Source of the DNA: Holacanthus passer
Lineage: Eukaryota > Chordata > Actinopteri > Pomacanthidae
Direction of reading: 5' to 3'
DNA length: 64,000 bases
NCBI GenBank assembly: GCA_025331565.1
Contig: JAFREQ010000003.1
Coordinates: 9,479,001-9,543,000 of the forward strand
Part shown: one piece after another, positions 47,626-61,180 of the stretch
Numbering within the stretch: the stretch's first letter is position 1
How the letters are laid out: each line of letters opens with the position of its first letter
Made by a program: the position numbers and the translations under genes
The notes under the pieces: generated by a model
Told to the model about the DNA's origin: nothing
The model's input: the letters and a program-made list of their open reading frames with translations, nothing else
Databases searched by the model: none

Positions 47626-50600
47626 GACTTACATCCATCCATTCAAGAGCAAGTATAGGTGACAAACACTGCCGGAGTTTAAGTGGACAAAGTGACATGG
47701 TGAAGGTCACAAATATGAAAAAAAAAAAAAAAATTTATTTCTCTCCTCATCTCCTCTGTGTTTCACTGAGTACGAGGCGAAGCCCCTCCACACTTGGAGA
47801 GAAAACGACAACTCGCTGTGTTACTGTAAGTGCAATAGAGCTTCCCAACAAGATAAATCTATCCATCTAAAACCAAAGATGGACAGATGTCAAACCTAAC
47901 TGTCCAAACTATCTGTGATTTTCAAGGCACCCGACCTGAATCTGGCGATCGTGGCAAGGATGCTAGAAACTCTGCTGCTGATGGGAGGGAAACTAGTCAA
48001 CAGTGACTTCACATTACTAAGCGGTGTGTTGATATATTGTTATCACATGTGCATTCTCCCCAACCTCCTCTTACATTTATCTGTCACAAATACTCTGTTT
48101 GTTCGCTTTATTTATCATTTGATTATGGGTAATTTTCTAGCTGCAGACAATATATTTGCGCGTGATTGATGGAGAGAAAGAGGAGAAAGAGAGAGAGCAG
48201 GAACAACCAGGTGAGGAAGTGGACAGATGGTGAAGTCAAGACTGTTAAAGTGTAACTAGTACAACACAGTAACTAGTAAAAAACGACTCCATTCACAATA
48301 GAATTTTACAGCGGCTGAACCCCCCTGAAGGTCTGATCCTGGAATCACCCTGTACCAAATGTAGGGATAAGATTGTATATCTGTGCCTGTATGTGTCTGT
48401 GCATGTGCACCATAAGTAATTGCGTGTGTGCACTGTGTGGGTGTGCTTTGTTGGTATGTGTTAACTCTGGCAACCTCTTGGTATCCTTACATGCCCTGCC
48501 TGCTGGGAGGCTTTATGATCTCAGTGGCATTGCATCTAAATCAGGCGAGGTGGTGGATGCAATCTGGAGTCCTGTTTGTGAACAAACTGTTCTTCATGCT
48601 GAACCGGGTGGGGATTGTACATTTTAACCATCAAAAGTGATGCAAGTGTTGCATTGGCTAAAGCTATGGGCAGGAATTTTAGTCCATTGAGTAAGTTATG
48701 TGCCTTCAAACAACTAAAAGTCGTGGCAGTTGTTAGAAAATTATTATCTCCACACCCCCGCCCATGGTTCTCCACCAAGGTCTCAGAGAAAGTGCTGAGA
48801 TGGGTTACAGGGTTACAGGCTAAGTGACAGTTTTGGTGCCTCAGGCTTTAAAGCTGACGTGCCTGCATACTCTAAAATGTTTTCATAACAGATCCTATAT
48901 ATTATATTTACATACACAGTATATATTGCTCGCAAATCATTTTGCTGTATCCACTTGCTAAAAGAAAATGAAATAATCAAGGGCTGTGAAACTGTGTCAT
49001 AATTCAAAATATGAGCATGTGAAAAGATAAACATTAAATTATTCTTTATGCTTTGAACTCACATGGACACATGGGCAGGACACATAAAACCAACCCTGAC
49101 ATTAGTGAGGAATTTTCCTTTTCAGAGGATGAACTTTTTGACTCGTAACTCAAGTGTTAGTCAACAGTTTTAAATCATTCCTCACTATGTGATGTAGCCA
49201 GAACATAAAAGGACAGAATGAAACTGGGTATCCCTTCTACAGTATTGCCGGTGATCTATTTTCCAAACCAAAGCAATGAGACATGAAAACAACTCCAAAC
49301 AAAGATTACTGGAGGAGATTTATGACAAGCTGAGTAAGAGCTCATGAGAGGAAACGCAAAGTAACTCAGGCCAGGTAGAAACATCAACACTCATACACAT
49401 GAAGTAAACTACAGCCCATCCACAACGAAATGTCAACTGATGAAAGATGAGGTTTGCATTAACAGCAAATAAGAACTGAGAGTATTTACCTGTTGACCTA
49501 AATTATTTGTTGGATTCAGGCAGCCAGAACCTGAGCAATGTAAATGGATTCTTTTGCTCTAACTGAGCAAAGGAAACACTTATCTGGGAGGAAATGCTCA
49601 GCCGGGGTCTATGTCAGACTTAGTGGAGTTTAATGATCATTCTGCAGCGCTCCAGCTTTGTCCGTGGGCCCCGATGCCATTTGTTTCTTATTTCCTGCAA
49701 TTTACTACATTAGCACTTTATTTGGTCGACAAGAGCTTGGTGTTCTAATGTCCGTCAAAGAGGAAGAAACAGGAACAAACATCCAATGGCTGAGCGTCGT
49801 CCAACATCTCAGCTGGAGCGCACGGTGCCACAGTGAACACACAACCTGTTGCCCAGTATCCCGTCTTTCCACCAAGTGAGTGAAATTGTCTACAGCTGTT
49901 TATCCTTCAAAACCCCCGGCTCCACCACACACGCTGTGGCTGTTAATGGAGGCCAGTGTTTTCATTCAGCTGTTCACACAGGATGTTAGGTCTGGGCTAT
50001 TAGAAGTGAAAAATTAATTAATGTAATATTTCACGACATATTTACATTGTAACAGGCCAGTGCCTACCTGCATAACAACTCCTGGAATGCTTCAGATATC
50101 ATAATAATTGATAGTGGTAAACTAATCAGCAAGTACTTGCAAGCCTTGAATTTGATGATTTGTTTTTTCTTGGCTCATTCCCGTGCCATAGGGCAGATAT
50201 TTCCACTTTGCATTATTTGAGTGAACCCATGGACATGGTCTGATTACATATTATTATATTTAAGAAACACCCTCAACATGTCCCTCAAAATGTTCACTCA
50301 GGGTCACTTTTAGCTGAGTTTTTTTTCAGGGTTTGACAATTTTAATCCCTGAAAGCATATATATAGGCATCTTATTGTTGCATGGAGTAATAAAGGCATA
50401 GGAGCAAGTGAGGGCTTGCATGTGTTTACTTTGCCTACATGCACTATATGTCTTGCTGTGCATACATCTCTGTTGTCACTGCTAGAATATAGAGGGGAAC
50501 ACTGAGTTCATAACATGTGATGAGTCATTTGTTGAGCTCTGATATTAAGTGAAATTCAGACAGAGAAAAAAGGGTCAGAGTCGAAGAAAAAAGGAGCAAA

Positions 50601-51067
50601 AATAGGAAAGAAGAGTGTCTCAGAAAAGCAGCCAGCCTCAGAGGTTGTAATTGACTAATGAAAACCATACCACTGCCAGACCCACAGAGGGCCTAAGGCA
50701 GAGAGAAGGGCGCATGGGATAAAAGGGGGCAGGAGCAGGACGGGGAGAGGTAACGTGAGGTAAAAAGTCTGCAGTGTTGATATGGTTTTCATTCCAGGAG
50801 CCTTTCCTGGGCCATTGAAGAGCTCTATGTACCAGGCCAACACTTCTGTCATACAGCTGGACAGGCTCTTCTCTGCTGTCTCCCTCTTCTGTCACACCGT
50901 TCTCTTTCCATCTTCCCCACTTCTTTTTTGCTAATGGCTTGAGGTTTTTATTCCCTTGGCTATCAATGACACCTTGAGCTTTCTTTTTCTCTCAGCCAAC
51001 TTTTCAAGTGTGCACTAACTTTATGTCAAACATCCCTCGTCCGTTCTATTGTTCTCGGTAGAATCTG

Positions 51068-51118
51068 CGTCAGCACCTTCGCCTCACAACGTTGTACACC
51101 TGGATTCCTGACCTCACC
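51068..51118. mobile_element. Possible decayed SINE head
   Basis: The segment with CAGCACCTTCGCCTCACAAC and then TGGATTCCTGACC resembles the 'AGCACTGTCGCCTCACAGC...GGTTCGA' head of a very common teleost tRNA-related repeat. The match is short and decayed, and is offered from memory of the family only. Confidence 0.3.
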
Positions 51119-51532
51119 GCCACCTCCAATCCCATAAATCAATCAGTTCACCTATAAAGGTTTCAAGGGAGGACCTGGATATTCCCGTGATAATGGGCAC
51201 ATGATCCTGATTGCTGAGTGATGGACAAATGTGGCAATTTGTCAACATTTTGTTCCATGATGTTGTGATGGTGTTGCCACTGTCATTATTATTGCATCAA
51301 TCTGAATGGTACTTGCCTTGCACAAGGTACTGCATACTGTGTAAAAGCTCCTGATGTTCTGGATGCTTGAGAGGAGCTTGGCAGTCCGAAAAGCAAAACA
51401 TCAGAAGCTGTATTGTGACATCCTCTACATAGTTGCATGCATGTACATACAGAACTTTTTATTTATGCCCTTGTGATTGCAAGAGATTAAATCACAGGGT
51501 TTATAGCCTTGCTGGTGCTGATCAATCTGTCA

Positions 51533-51616
51533 CACACACATGCACACGCGCACACACGCACACACACACACACACACACACAGAAACACAGAAACACACA
51601 AACACATACACACACA
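51533..51616 (+). repeat. Compound (CA)n microsatellite
   Basis: CA runs with GCGC, then CAGAAACACAGAAACACA units. Confidence 0.9.
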
Positions 51617-53719
51617 CCACCACTTCCCATTGCTCTTGGGAGTGAAACATAGTAATCTAAGCTAATTATCTCGATCACTGACAGAAAGCATGTAATATAC
51701 ACACACATCACAAGGAAAAGATATCAGTATTGGCAGCTGTTTGATTTGTGTTGTTCATCACCAACTCGGAGATTCAAGATTGGAAAACAAAGACTCCCCT
51801 GCCAAAGTCCCACTCACATGCATTACTGTTGTCTCCTTAACTCAGACATGCTGATGGCACACCTGGCAAAATACAACATTACACTCACAGGGGGAATGCC
51901 ACACCTGGCAGCTCTGAGGATGATTTTCCACCTTTTAAATGTGTGTGGTAGTTAGGCTGGCACAAGGAGGCAGACTGGCATGACTGAGCAGGTTCCACTT
52001 GCAGGGCAGAGAGGATAAAGTGGGTGTGGGGAGTGAGCGGAGGGGAAGCAGAGTGCCTGGTAGGAGGCGAGGGAACAGAGTGGGTGGGGGCGCTCAGGTT
52101 GGGGGCTGGGTGTATTCACTGTAGAAGCAGCGCTGCTGAGGAATCTCAAGCATTCCTCAGTGACCTCTCTATCTGCTCTACCTGAGCCCCACCCTTCAGT
52201 CCCTCAGCCACACCCTGGAAGCTCTTAACTCGGAGCTGTCACCGGTGGGCTGGGAGCAAGATTACCACAATTCACAGATGAATTAATCCGTTGGTGAATG
52301 AAAACAAAGGAAAGAAAATGCATGCATTTGCATGTACATGCAAAGTGTAAACACTATTATTGCATGCAGGTATGGGCAGGACAACACCACCACTCCAGCT
52401 ACTTCTTGGCATTTAAAAGTACATTTTAAAGTGTGCATGCTCGGAGATTGTGCAGAGACGCTCTTACACCAGTTTGCTACATCTGTTTTCTGCTTCTCAT
52501 CACTGTCATAACATCTGATGTCTGTTGCAAATACAAATCTTTTACAAAAGGAATCCAGGAATTTTAAATGTGACAGCAAAATGTGCAGGCAGCCCATATT
52601 GTGGCCAGATGAGTTCCACCTAGTCTGTCCTTCACTAGGTGTCTGCTGACACAGCTGAACAATTCGCTGTTGTTCATAGGTCTCTCAGGGACCCAAATCA
52701 AAGTTAAATCAAAGAGAAGCAAACACAAGTGCTGATACATACATGTGCACCCGCGTGCAGTGACTTCCACAATGTGTCTTTTGCTCCGCTTCACAGGGTG
52801 ATTCATACACACACCAAACTGTGATCTTGGAAAGGCAAACCTGTCACACACGCTTCAAGGTCTGATCACTGACATGAGGATGGTTTACACACAGAAATAT
52901 GAATAGCAGCCTTCATTCAGGTGGATTCAAAGAAAACTTTCTGCTCAAACGGATCCACTGCATGCAGCCACTTGCTCAATGCTCTAATTCAACCCTAATC
53001 AGGGTCACACTCTCACCTACAGACGTGTTTACATACAGACACACAAATATACATTTGCACAAATGCACACATGCACACTCTCATGCACAGGGAAAGCTCA
53101 CAAACTGGTAGGATATTCTCCCCTCACCTCACTTTTGTGGGCTGCACAGTGACTCCAAACTCCAATGTGTGAGGTGTGCGTCAGTCTCTCCTCTCCTTGA
53201 TCTCTCTCCCTTTCTCTCACTCACTTCTCAACCTGTAGTCATCGCGTGGCTCTAGTTACGCTCTACTGCAGTGAACTAAGGCAGAGGGAAAACGAAGGAG
53301 GGAGGGAGGGATAGAGGGACAACTGAGTCCTGCCCAGACTGATGAGGGAGGCTTCCAAAAAAACGCCCTCAGGAGAGAAAAGATTAGAACACTTCGCTCC
53401 ACTAAAATCTTAACTTTCTCACCACTGCTCTGTTTCCACTGATTTCTTTTTACCAGGCTCTTTTCTCTTCCACTCCTTCTTCCCAGCAGCTTTTAAAGTT
53501 TTCCTAAAACCACTTTTGCTTTCTTGAGATTCTGCCAATCAGTAAACCAACCACTCTGCTTTTTAATTCTTGCTTTCTTTCTCTTTCTGCTTCTTCAACT
53601 TGCAAAAAGCACACATACTCACACACTTTGCTTACACTGTGTGCCTTTCTATAGCGCTACCTCACTCGTGCTCTGGTGTGCAGCTGTATGATGAGGGAGA
53701 CACACCTGTTATTATTAAA

Positions 53720-53759
<40 letters not shown>
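53720..53759 (+). repeat. (GT)n microsatellite
   Basis: About 18 uninterrupted GT units after TGCG. Confidence 0.95.
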
Positions 53760-54864
53760 TGGGGGGCACACTGTATGGCGAAAGAAGGAATCCTTTTGGA
53801 GTAGCGGAGCAGTCCATACTGTTTCAACTGTCGTCTGGTTTCAGGAACTGTTAAACTGAGACTATAAATCTATGGTCTACTGAAGGTATTTAAAAGATGA
53901 TTCTAAGAAACGCACAGGTTGGCTCATGGATGTCTGACTGCTGCATGTGACATTGTGTAATATGGCCTTCCCAGCTGCAACACACACACGCACACACCTT
54001 TCGCTTTAAGGTTTTAATAGCGTTGACACTGTCTTTCCAGAATTTGAGGAATGCACTATGCTCATTGGGCGGCGAGCGTGTCCGTTAAAAGGCAAACCTA
54101 CTGGGAGTCTCCTCACGGGTCATGACCTCACTGAAGGAAAGGAAGAGAGGGCAAAGAAAAGGAGCAAAATATGGCAAAGTTCTGAATGAGAAGAGGACAA
54201 CAAAAGCCGGTCCTAAATTCACCAGAATATCCTCATTGTCTTTATTACTGCATGTTAGTGCACGTACTAACTACACTTGAAGAGAAAAAGAAGACAGGGT
54301 CAAGAGGAGGAGAGTATATCCAGTCCAGCTCTTCAGTCATCTTGTAACATGATCAAGAGATAAACCAGAGCAGTGCTGACACACTAACCAGGACCTTGAC
54401 ATACAAGAGCTTTCAGAACACATCCTAACCATGCGAGAGTTGAAAGAGCATAGAGTCATCATGATGGAGGAACGGCAGGGGGCACATGGAGGAGTGACAT
54501 TTCCACTGATCGTTCAGCTAGACCGTAGTTTGATTTATTGTGCTCCTACATAAAGTTTCCAGACCTGACAAAAAGTTTCAAATATTATTAACCGTTTAGG
54601 TAATACTTGGGACCGTGAAGCCGACCCAAACGGCCTCCACTCAATCAGAAACATCAGAGGTAGGCTGCAAAGAAGCCCCGGTGGGTGATTTCTCTACAGC
54701 ACAGAGGTAACAGAGAAGGCAGAGGATTCCAGCCTGAACTACGAGTCGCTTCAGAAAGCTCTACAGGGACTGAGCTAGGAACATCAAAGTGCAAGCGTCC
54801 ATCGACTCAATTAATAAGAGAGTTGAACAGTACAACAAAACTTCCAAATCTTCCAAACAGCAAC

Positions 54865-55340
54865 ACTATAACAATAATGGAGGCTACACCGCTAGCTCTC
54901 TCTGGAGAAGTTAAAGTGCTGACCTCAAGATGTGAAGATCTGGAGTGGAGACAGAGACGAAACAACCTTAACCTTCATGGCATAGTAGAGGGACCTGCGG
55001 GTCCCAGACCAACTGAATTTATTGCTCAACTTCCACAAGAGCTTCTTCGGTTAGAAGAGAAACCTGAATTGGACCCAGTGTAGAAGAAGAAGAATCCTCA
55101 CCACCTCATGCACCAAGGGAAGAGACTCTCAGTTTTCCCACATGACACCAGCTCTGTGGCCAAGAGACTGGCTGAATTCACCACCATCAAGCGGCAGATC
55201 CGAACCTGTCCAGATTCCTGATTCAGATCTTACTTTCCAGTGGAGCTGAGGATCACTCTATCAGACCGATGCACCCACAGGTTTGGGGACACGGAGACTG
55301 CTCTGGACTTTATTAAGTGTGACCTAAAGGTTGGATGAAA
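54865..55340 (+). pseudogene. L1-type ORF1 remnant, broken
   Basis: ORF1 of L1-type LINEs encodes an RNA-binding trimeric chaperone. The first block, up to the TAG at 55081, reads as a coiled-coil end and RNA-recognition start with CEDLEWRQRRNN, then LHGIVEGPAGPRPTEF and LRLEEKPELD, a typical ORF1 series in fish L1/Tx1 elements. The frame then stops. After an apparent loss of roughly 30 codons it resumes in another frame with QGKRLSVFPHDTSSVAK, AEFTTIKRQIR, a stop inside the C-terminal domain, then YFPVELRITLSD and ETALDFIKCDL. At least two lesions (deletion with frame change, and a nonsense codon) make it non-functional. The region at 54685-54865 is in the same open frame but not recognisable. 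Confidence 0.85.
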
Positions 55341-55589
55341 CCTCAGCTGAAGTAGTTGTATATCGGCCTGACTTCCACAGTTTGCTATCCTCTAAGGCTA
55401 ATAGATAATAGACTCCTCCTATTGATTCATAGGTGCAATTACTGTCCCCTAATGCAACGCAAACAAGGCAGTTACAACACTGTTTGAAATCTTTCCTCTT
55501 ACAAAATGATCCCAAATTTTCTGTCCAATTTTGTGGCATTTTTGACCTTTTTGAAGAGACGCCTCATAGAGCAAAAACGGAAGTCACCT

Positions 55590-55732
55590 GTCCCCCCAGC
55601 TCGCTCCCTTTGGATAAAGGATACTCTTCATTATGCCCTTGGAAGTTTTAGATTTACTTTCAGAGGCTCCTCATTAGAATGTAGTGAAATTTGGCAACCG
55701 CTTTTCACTTACGTACTTGCTCTCTGAGTAAG
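55590..55732 (+). pseudogene. L1-type ORF2 C-terminal fragment
   Basis: About 45 codons are readable here: WIKDTLHYALG, then FRFTFRGSSLE and SEIWQPLFTYVLAL, followed by TGA near 55727. In fish L1-type LINEs this W-x-P-x-x-x-Y motif closes ORF2 downstream of the reverse transcriptase. The frame is intact locally but is cut off from any upstream reverse-transcriptase domain. Confidence 0.7.
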
Positions 55733-56096
55733 ATCTTTAATATCTCTGCCAAAGCACTGACCGTATCTGCCTGCATCTAGATAAAGGGCCATGTGATCCC
55801 TAAATGACTTTTTTCCTGTCTTTTTTCTTTCTCAAATTATTAATGTACATATATGCACTTACGTATATTCACTTTTTGCAATTGCAATTAACATGATTAT
55901 TATTACATATATTTACTATTTACCTATTTTACTACCAAATCTTAATCAAACTTTTCCTTGTCAACACTTATTTGTATGGTATATAATTGTACCATGCTAT
56001 CTCATTTATCACACTTACCCATACCGGTGTTGTGACAATATTTGCTCTGTCCTGTACTTGCTTGTTCATTCATTAATAGAAACATTAAAAAAATGT

Positions 56097-57114
56097 TTAA
56101 GAAAAGTTATCACAATGATGCCAATCATGGGTTTGGTGCCAGCTTCATCACCACAGATGGGATATCACAACAATGGTCAACAGCCACAACAGTCCTCAAC
56201 TTGCCTAACTTTGTTCACACGCACTCCCACTCTGTGACTCAACTGATAACTGGTTTACTATCCATTTCTGATTCTCTGCCCATCCACCTCCTCCTCCCTG
56301 AGAGATTAGTACTACTTGAATCAAAGTGAAGGAAATCATAACAGAAAAGCAGAGCAGAGTGTATGAGTGTAGTGTGTGATTCAGCGCTCAAATTATGAGA
56401 AAAATCCTGTTTACAGACACGGGGGCCTTGACCTATGAGTCATGGTGTAGCCTTTGAGAATCTGGCACAGATTCCTCTCTCTGCTGGACGGTCATCCTTC
56501 AATCCCCCACAGCCTTCCCAATTCCCACTTGTCTAGTTTCAAACATTTCCAGTTCCTTCTCCCTCGTTCAGCAGAATTTCAAAAGAGGGGTTCAGCGCTG
56601 TTACGGATCCTAATGTGCTAAGACCTAACAACTGTTCACATATTTAGGTCAGTATCCCAAATGTCTGCATGTACAGTATGTGGCTGTGTCTGTCAGTCTT
56701 CATGGTTTTGTGTGATTATTTGTGTTTACTTGCATGCTTGTGTATGCAAATGTAAATGTGCTATGCATAATAATGTGTATAACTATTACGTATGCAAATC
56801 AATATCAGAGCTTATTTGACTCTTCTGGGATTCTCAAACAAGACTGCAAGAACTCAGCCCAACAATAGTCCGATCCCACAACAGTCAGTTGTAAAGTAAA
56901 ATGATTCTGTCTCTAGGACATGTCAAAAGGCCCAAAGAGAAAAACTAGTATCTCTAGTATCTAATTTTTTTGCCTTTTCTTGCCTAGTATGAATATTTCA
57001 TGATATGTTTAGTGATTATTTGAATGCCATGGTGTTGTGTGTGGCAGTATTACATAGCTTAGCTGTGTGAGGATGGTGAAGGGTCATCGTCTACATCACA
57101 TGTAGTGTTAGGTG
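56097..57114. other. No gene seen
   Basis: Unremarkable AT-rich sequence between the L1 remnant and the dispersed repeat. Confidence 0.5.
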
Positions 57115-57450
57115 AGTAAAGATGTGATCACATCAATGTTTAGTGTCTTAGTTAAGTGTACATGCTAATATCTACCAATTAGCACAAAAACACTTTAAGT
57201 CTGCATAAAATTATTGAAATATTTCACTCTAAACCACAAACGTCAACTTCATGGTGGCACGAAAGGAAAAGTCTGAAAATGCTGAATGTTTGCATAAAAT
57301 TTTGTCCCTATCCATCGGGTAGATCATCAAATTCAATAGAATTCATCCTCTGAGCACCATAGATATCTGCACAAAACGTCATGGCAATTCATCCAATAGA
57401 AGTTGAAACATTTCACTCTTAACCAAAACCTCATTGTTGCACTAGAGGAA
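57115..57450 (+). repeat. Unnamed dispersed fish repeat, copy 1
   Basis: This is a non-coding repeat with characteristic phrases: ATTTCACTCTAAACCACAAA, CTTCATGGTGGCACGA, GGCAATTCATCCAATAGAAG and ACATTTCACTCTTAACC. The series 'TTTCACTC..AACCA..CTCAT..TGGCAC..GAGGAAA' occurs twice about 190 bp apart, so the unit has an internal duplication. I know it as a very abundant medium-copy repeat of percomorph genomes but cannot give a database name. Its class (MITE, satellite or other) is unclear. Confidence 0.65.
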
Positions 57451-60400
57451 AGGTTAGAGTTGGACTTGTAGTCTGACATGTCACATCTAGAATTTGAGGG
57501 ACCACGATCACTTGATCTGATAGTGACCACTGGGACAGATATACATGTGATATAGTGTGATCATTAATAAGCAAACAACATCTGCTTAAGGCTGGGGTGA
57601 GCCTCTAAGCTTATCATTACTTTTACTCTACTGGATGTGAGCCCAGAGGACCTTAAGTGAGGGGAAGTGTAGGAATGAGCTCCATGATGATTTGTGTCCA
57701 CACAGACATTCACTGGAAACTCTGTATCCCAATTCCAGTTAAGAGTGGGGCTTCCGAGCATCACAGGGGGCAGGACAAGGAATATAAAGGATGATGGTGA
57801 TGATTGGAAAATGAGGAAAATGTTGGGTTTATTTGAAGGAGCTGAGGTTTGGAAACATTCACAACAACTAGAATCATTTAGTCATGACCAGTAAGGTTTG
57901 CTGTACAATGGCACAGGTCAGAAGAACATTCCTGTAAAGGCAATGAAGTGAAATCACTGGAAAATAAAACAAAGCCCGGCTTGTGTCTTGAAATGTGTCA
58001 GTGATTTAAAATTTTTTAACGACAAAACAAGCATGTTTTGGTTACTTTACAGAAGCTTGAGTCACATTTGATGCGTCAGTTTCTTTTCTTCTCAAAGTCA
58101 CCCCCCCAAAACCCACAAAATATCCAGATCTTCTAAATGTAATCATGTGTAGAGCACATACTTGCGTTTAACAGGACTCGCTTAATAGAGGTAAAAGGAA
58201 AGAAGGGTCACAGAATGATGAGTTACTAAACCTCCTCCCTGATAAAGAGTCTATAGGTAAAGTAAAATAGAAACGTAGCCCTCCAGCTATGAAACATGCA
58301 TATGCGTTACATGGGTGATTTCAGCAGATAATCATTGGAATCCAAGCCCAGCGGTGATAAATTCTTCGCTGGGTGACTAAACTGAAAGGCAAAGAGAAGG
58401 TGAAGGAGTGTGAAAGTGCATATGTGTGAGAGAGGAACAAGTGAGAGACAAGGAAAAGAGAGATGGAGCCAGAGAAATGGAGAGTTCTCCTATGGGCCTT
58501 TGTTTGCAGTAACACCTGCTCCTACCATCGTTCGCCGCAGGAAACAAGGCGAGTTGATGCAGGCAATGGCTTGAGAACCACGCATCATCACCCTACAGCA
58601 CACATCGCACTGTAGCCCTGCAAGAATCCACTGTACATATACCACTCTCACTTTTTGATTTTACCTATGGTTTGGCCATGACTTCTCTTGACTGGCAGTT
58701 CATAAACAGTGGCTCCAATATCAATCTTTGTGACTCATGAATGACCTGAACAAAACAAAGCAGTATCAGAGAGAACTATTAGAAGTATGAACAGTTTTCC
58801 AAACAGTAACATTCCCTGAAGCTAGGGTTTCTTATCTTATACGCTATCATCAAAGGGACAGAGAGAGACCCATCTCCCATGGATCTTCAGTAATACACAC
58901 ACGCTCACTATATTTATGACAGACATAGAAAAATGTCATAAAAAAAGAGACAGCCTATGGAAAAGTGTATAAGCTATGGTCGCCATTTAATCACAGGCAT
59001 CTGATACAAATTTCCACATTTCTGGTTGTGATTCACGCAGGTACTACAGCGACTTTAAGGTATTGTTCAAAGAATGATCAAAGAGACTGTTCCTGCTCAG
59101 GATGGAGCTGCAAACATCCACTGAGTGGTGAGCAATATAAAATGATACTGTAGGTGAACTTAGGGAGTAGAAGTTTATAACAGTGAAGAGGTGGAGAAAT
59201 GTGGTAAGCAAGAGTGATTGAAGGGAGCTTTCCTTGACCTACTCTGGATCTGAGCAGCACATGAAAGGGCAGCTTTTCTTTATGCAGATTTATGCCTATG
59301 ACAAAAATGAAGCACAATAGGGGAACAAAATCCAGATCACTTGGGTAAGAGGATGTTTTTACCTCTATTTTGGACAAGTGCATGAATATATGTATAATAT
59401 GTGTATTGCCCCTTTGAGTGTAGCTGATCAGAGCAGCTATGAACACTTTTGCCTTCAGATGTGATTGGACAACATATCGTATGAACATACTTTTCTTTCA
59501 GACATACCCAGGCCCATGTTCAGACTAACATTAGCCCTGTGTTTCTCTTCGTTCAGAAGGGTCTGACAAACAGGGTCATCCAGCAAAATAGTTGGCCATA
59601 TTTCACATAGTTTGCAATGCGGACAACATATATCTACAGTTTATCTGCCGATTGTTGCAATGGAGGAAAACGTGATTACCAGTGTGAGAACTTTCCAGAA
59701 TTGCAAAGTCCTTCATCATACTTTATTGCTTGCTCCACAGTGTTTAAGATAGTTTTGTCTTAAATATTCCAAATCATAGAATCCCAGTTTATGATTGTCA
59801 CTGAATGGAAATTCTTAACAAGCACATAGCACAGAGCGTAGGTTGGACTCAAGCTGCACTCAAGCTGCACCATCTAAAGTACGACTTACTCTCATTTCAT
59901 AAACACACTGCAATGCCCTATAATAACACAGAGAAGTAGAGCACAACCTGCAAAAATAAAATAACACTAGTACAGCGACAGCATGGTTTCAAATATTTTT
60001 GGTTGCATAAATTCCCTAAAAAACATTTATGTAACCAAACCATACAACTTTATGTCTACAAAGCAGGTCCTAAACAAAGATTCTGAACACTGTAGTAACT
60101 CAGCATGGTGTAATAACACACCTATAGTCTGGCCTCTGGACCACTGACTGTCCCTTTATCTGGCCCCTGCTGCATTGTGGGGGTGTGTCGGACAGGATGG
60201 GGATGAGACAGGATAGGATGAGGAGGACATGCAACCTAAATATGGCTCTTGCAGCCTAGGCCACAGGGAGACAGAGATGGGGACCACAGACCTCGGCAGC
60301 GTACAATTATCCAAAACAAGAGAGTCAAGCCAACCTCCTCTCACCGAGACTCACAACAAGCACATAACAGAGTAAAGTCAACATGAATTTTACTGTCCTT

Positions 60401-61069
60401 TACCCCCTGGATCACATACGTACACAGATCTGAGCAAATATGCACACACATAAACATTATATATATATATAGATATATATGTGTGTGTGTGTTTTGGTAT
60501 ACATACATATATATATACACGCACATAACAAGACGCAGATGTACGTATACACACACAAATGATAATCAACCGTATATTTTATTTCATAGTGTGTATGGTG
60601 CCACGTGCAGTAAACTGGCTTCATATAAAACACCTCCCTCTCTTTATACCATTTGGCAGGTATTTTATCTAAACATCTATCAACACAGCTAGACGCATCT
60701 CACAAATATCCATCTTTGAGGTCTGCCTTAGGCAAACAGCCAAATCCCGATAACACCTTGCTTAAACATCAACATGAGCGTGCACTTTCCACAGTGTAGC
60801 ATATGGCACAGATATAAGGGCTCGTCTGCCTTTGGAGTGAATTACTGGGAGTCAACATGTGAAAGGCTGTCTGAAACTGGCAGCCACAGGCATTCCTTAG
60901 GACTGGGGGCCTACGGAGGGAGACAATACCTGGACCGTCAGCGCACATGGATGGATGCTTGCTGCCCTACCTGAGAAGCCCACATGAGCTCCATAGCTTA
61001 TCCCAGGGGTGACACATTGTATGCATAGATACAGCGAATTAGATCAGTCGTGCTCCGTTCTCCCATAAG
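57451..61069. other. No gene seen
   Basis: AT-rich sequence with an AT/GT microsatellite at 60.5 kb. Short random frames only. Confidence 0.55.
60457..60520 (+). repeat. (AT)n/(GT)n compound microsatellite
   Basis: Two blocks of ATATAT flank a GT run, followed by ACATACATATATATATA. Confidence 0.9.
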
Positions 61070-61180
61070 ACTTGGAGGAGATCCAGCTGGACGCATCCAG
61101 GCTGGACAAGCTTGAGGACGCTCGCCCTTTTGAGGAGGCCCAGGAGGGGAGAGAGATCAAAGGCCCGCCGGCATGCTCTG
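61070..61180 (+). other. Candidate host exon, LEEIQLDASRLDKLEDARP frame
   Basis: After TGCTCCGTTCTCCCATAAG, which serves as an acceptor, a frame opens with G/C-ending codons and an acidic amphipathic composition: LEEIQLDASRLDKLEDARPF, then EEAQEGREIKGPPACSG. A donor-like CTCTG|GTGTGT lies at 61181. The frame itself stays open to a TAA at 61363-61365, but its later part (RTIWGYIMVLSS...) looks less protein-like. A TAA directly precedes the acceptor, so translation would need splicing. The antisense translation is Ser/Leu-rich, as expected for the shadow of a real acidic coding frame. I do not recognise the family. Confidence 0.25.

Larger units (their letters stand above)
46833..54864. other. 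No gene seen
   Basis: Poly-A runs at 47361 and 47719, microsatellites at 51.5 and 53.7 kb, a SINE fragment at 47.6 kb and a purine-rich patch at 52000-52110. No coding frame with recognisable domains. Confidence 0.55.
54865..56096 (+). mobile_element. Internally deleted L1-type LINE copy
   Basis: After the ORF1 remnant there is no endonuclease or main reverse transcriptase. Instead, at about 55595-55730, comes the ORF2 C-terminal motif WIKDTLHYALGSFRF followed by FRGSSLECSEIWQPL, the usual last segment of fish L1-type ORF2. An AT-rich 3' UTR follows and ends with an ATAGAAACATTAAAAAAATG-type A-rich tail near 56095. A full element would be several kilobases, so most of ORF2 is missing between about 55340 and 55590. 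The 5' boundary is uncertain; related sequence may begin near 54600. Confidence 0.75.
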
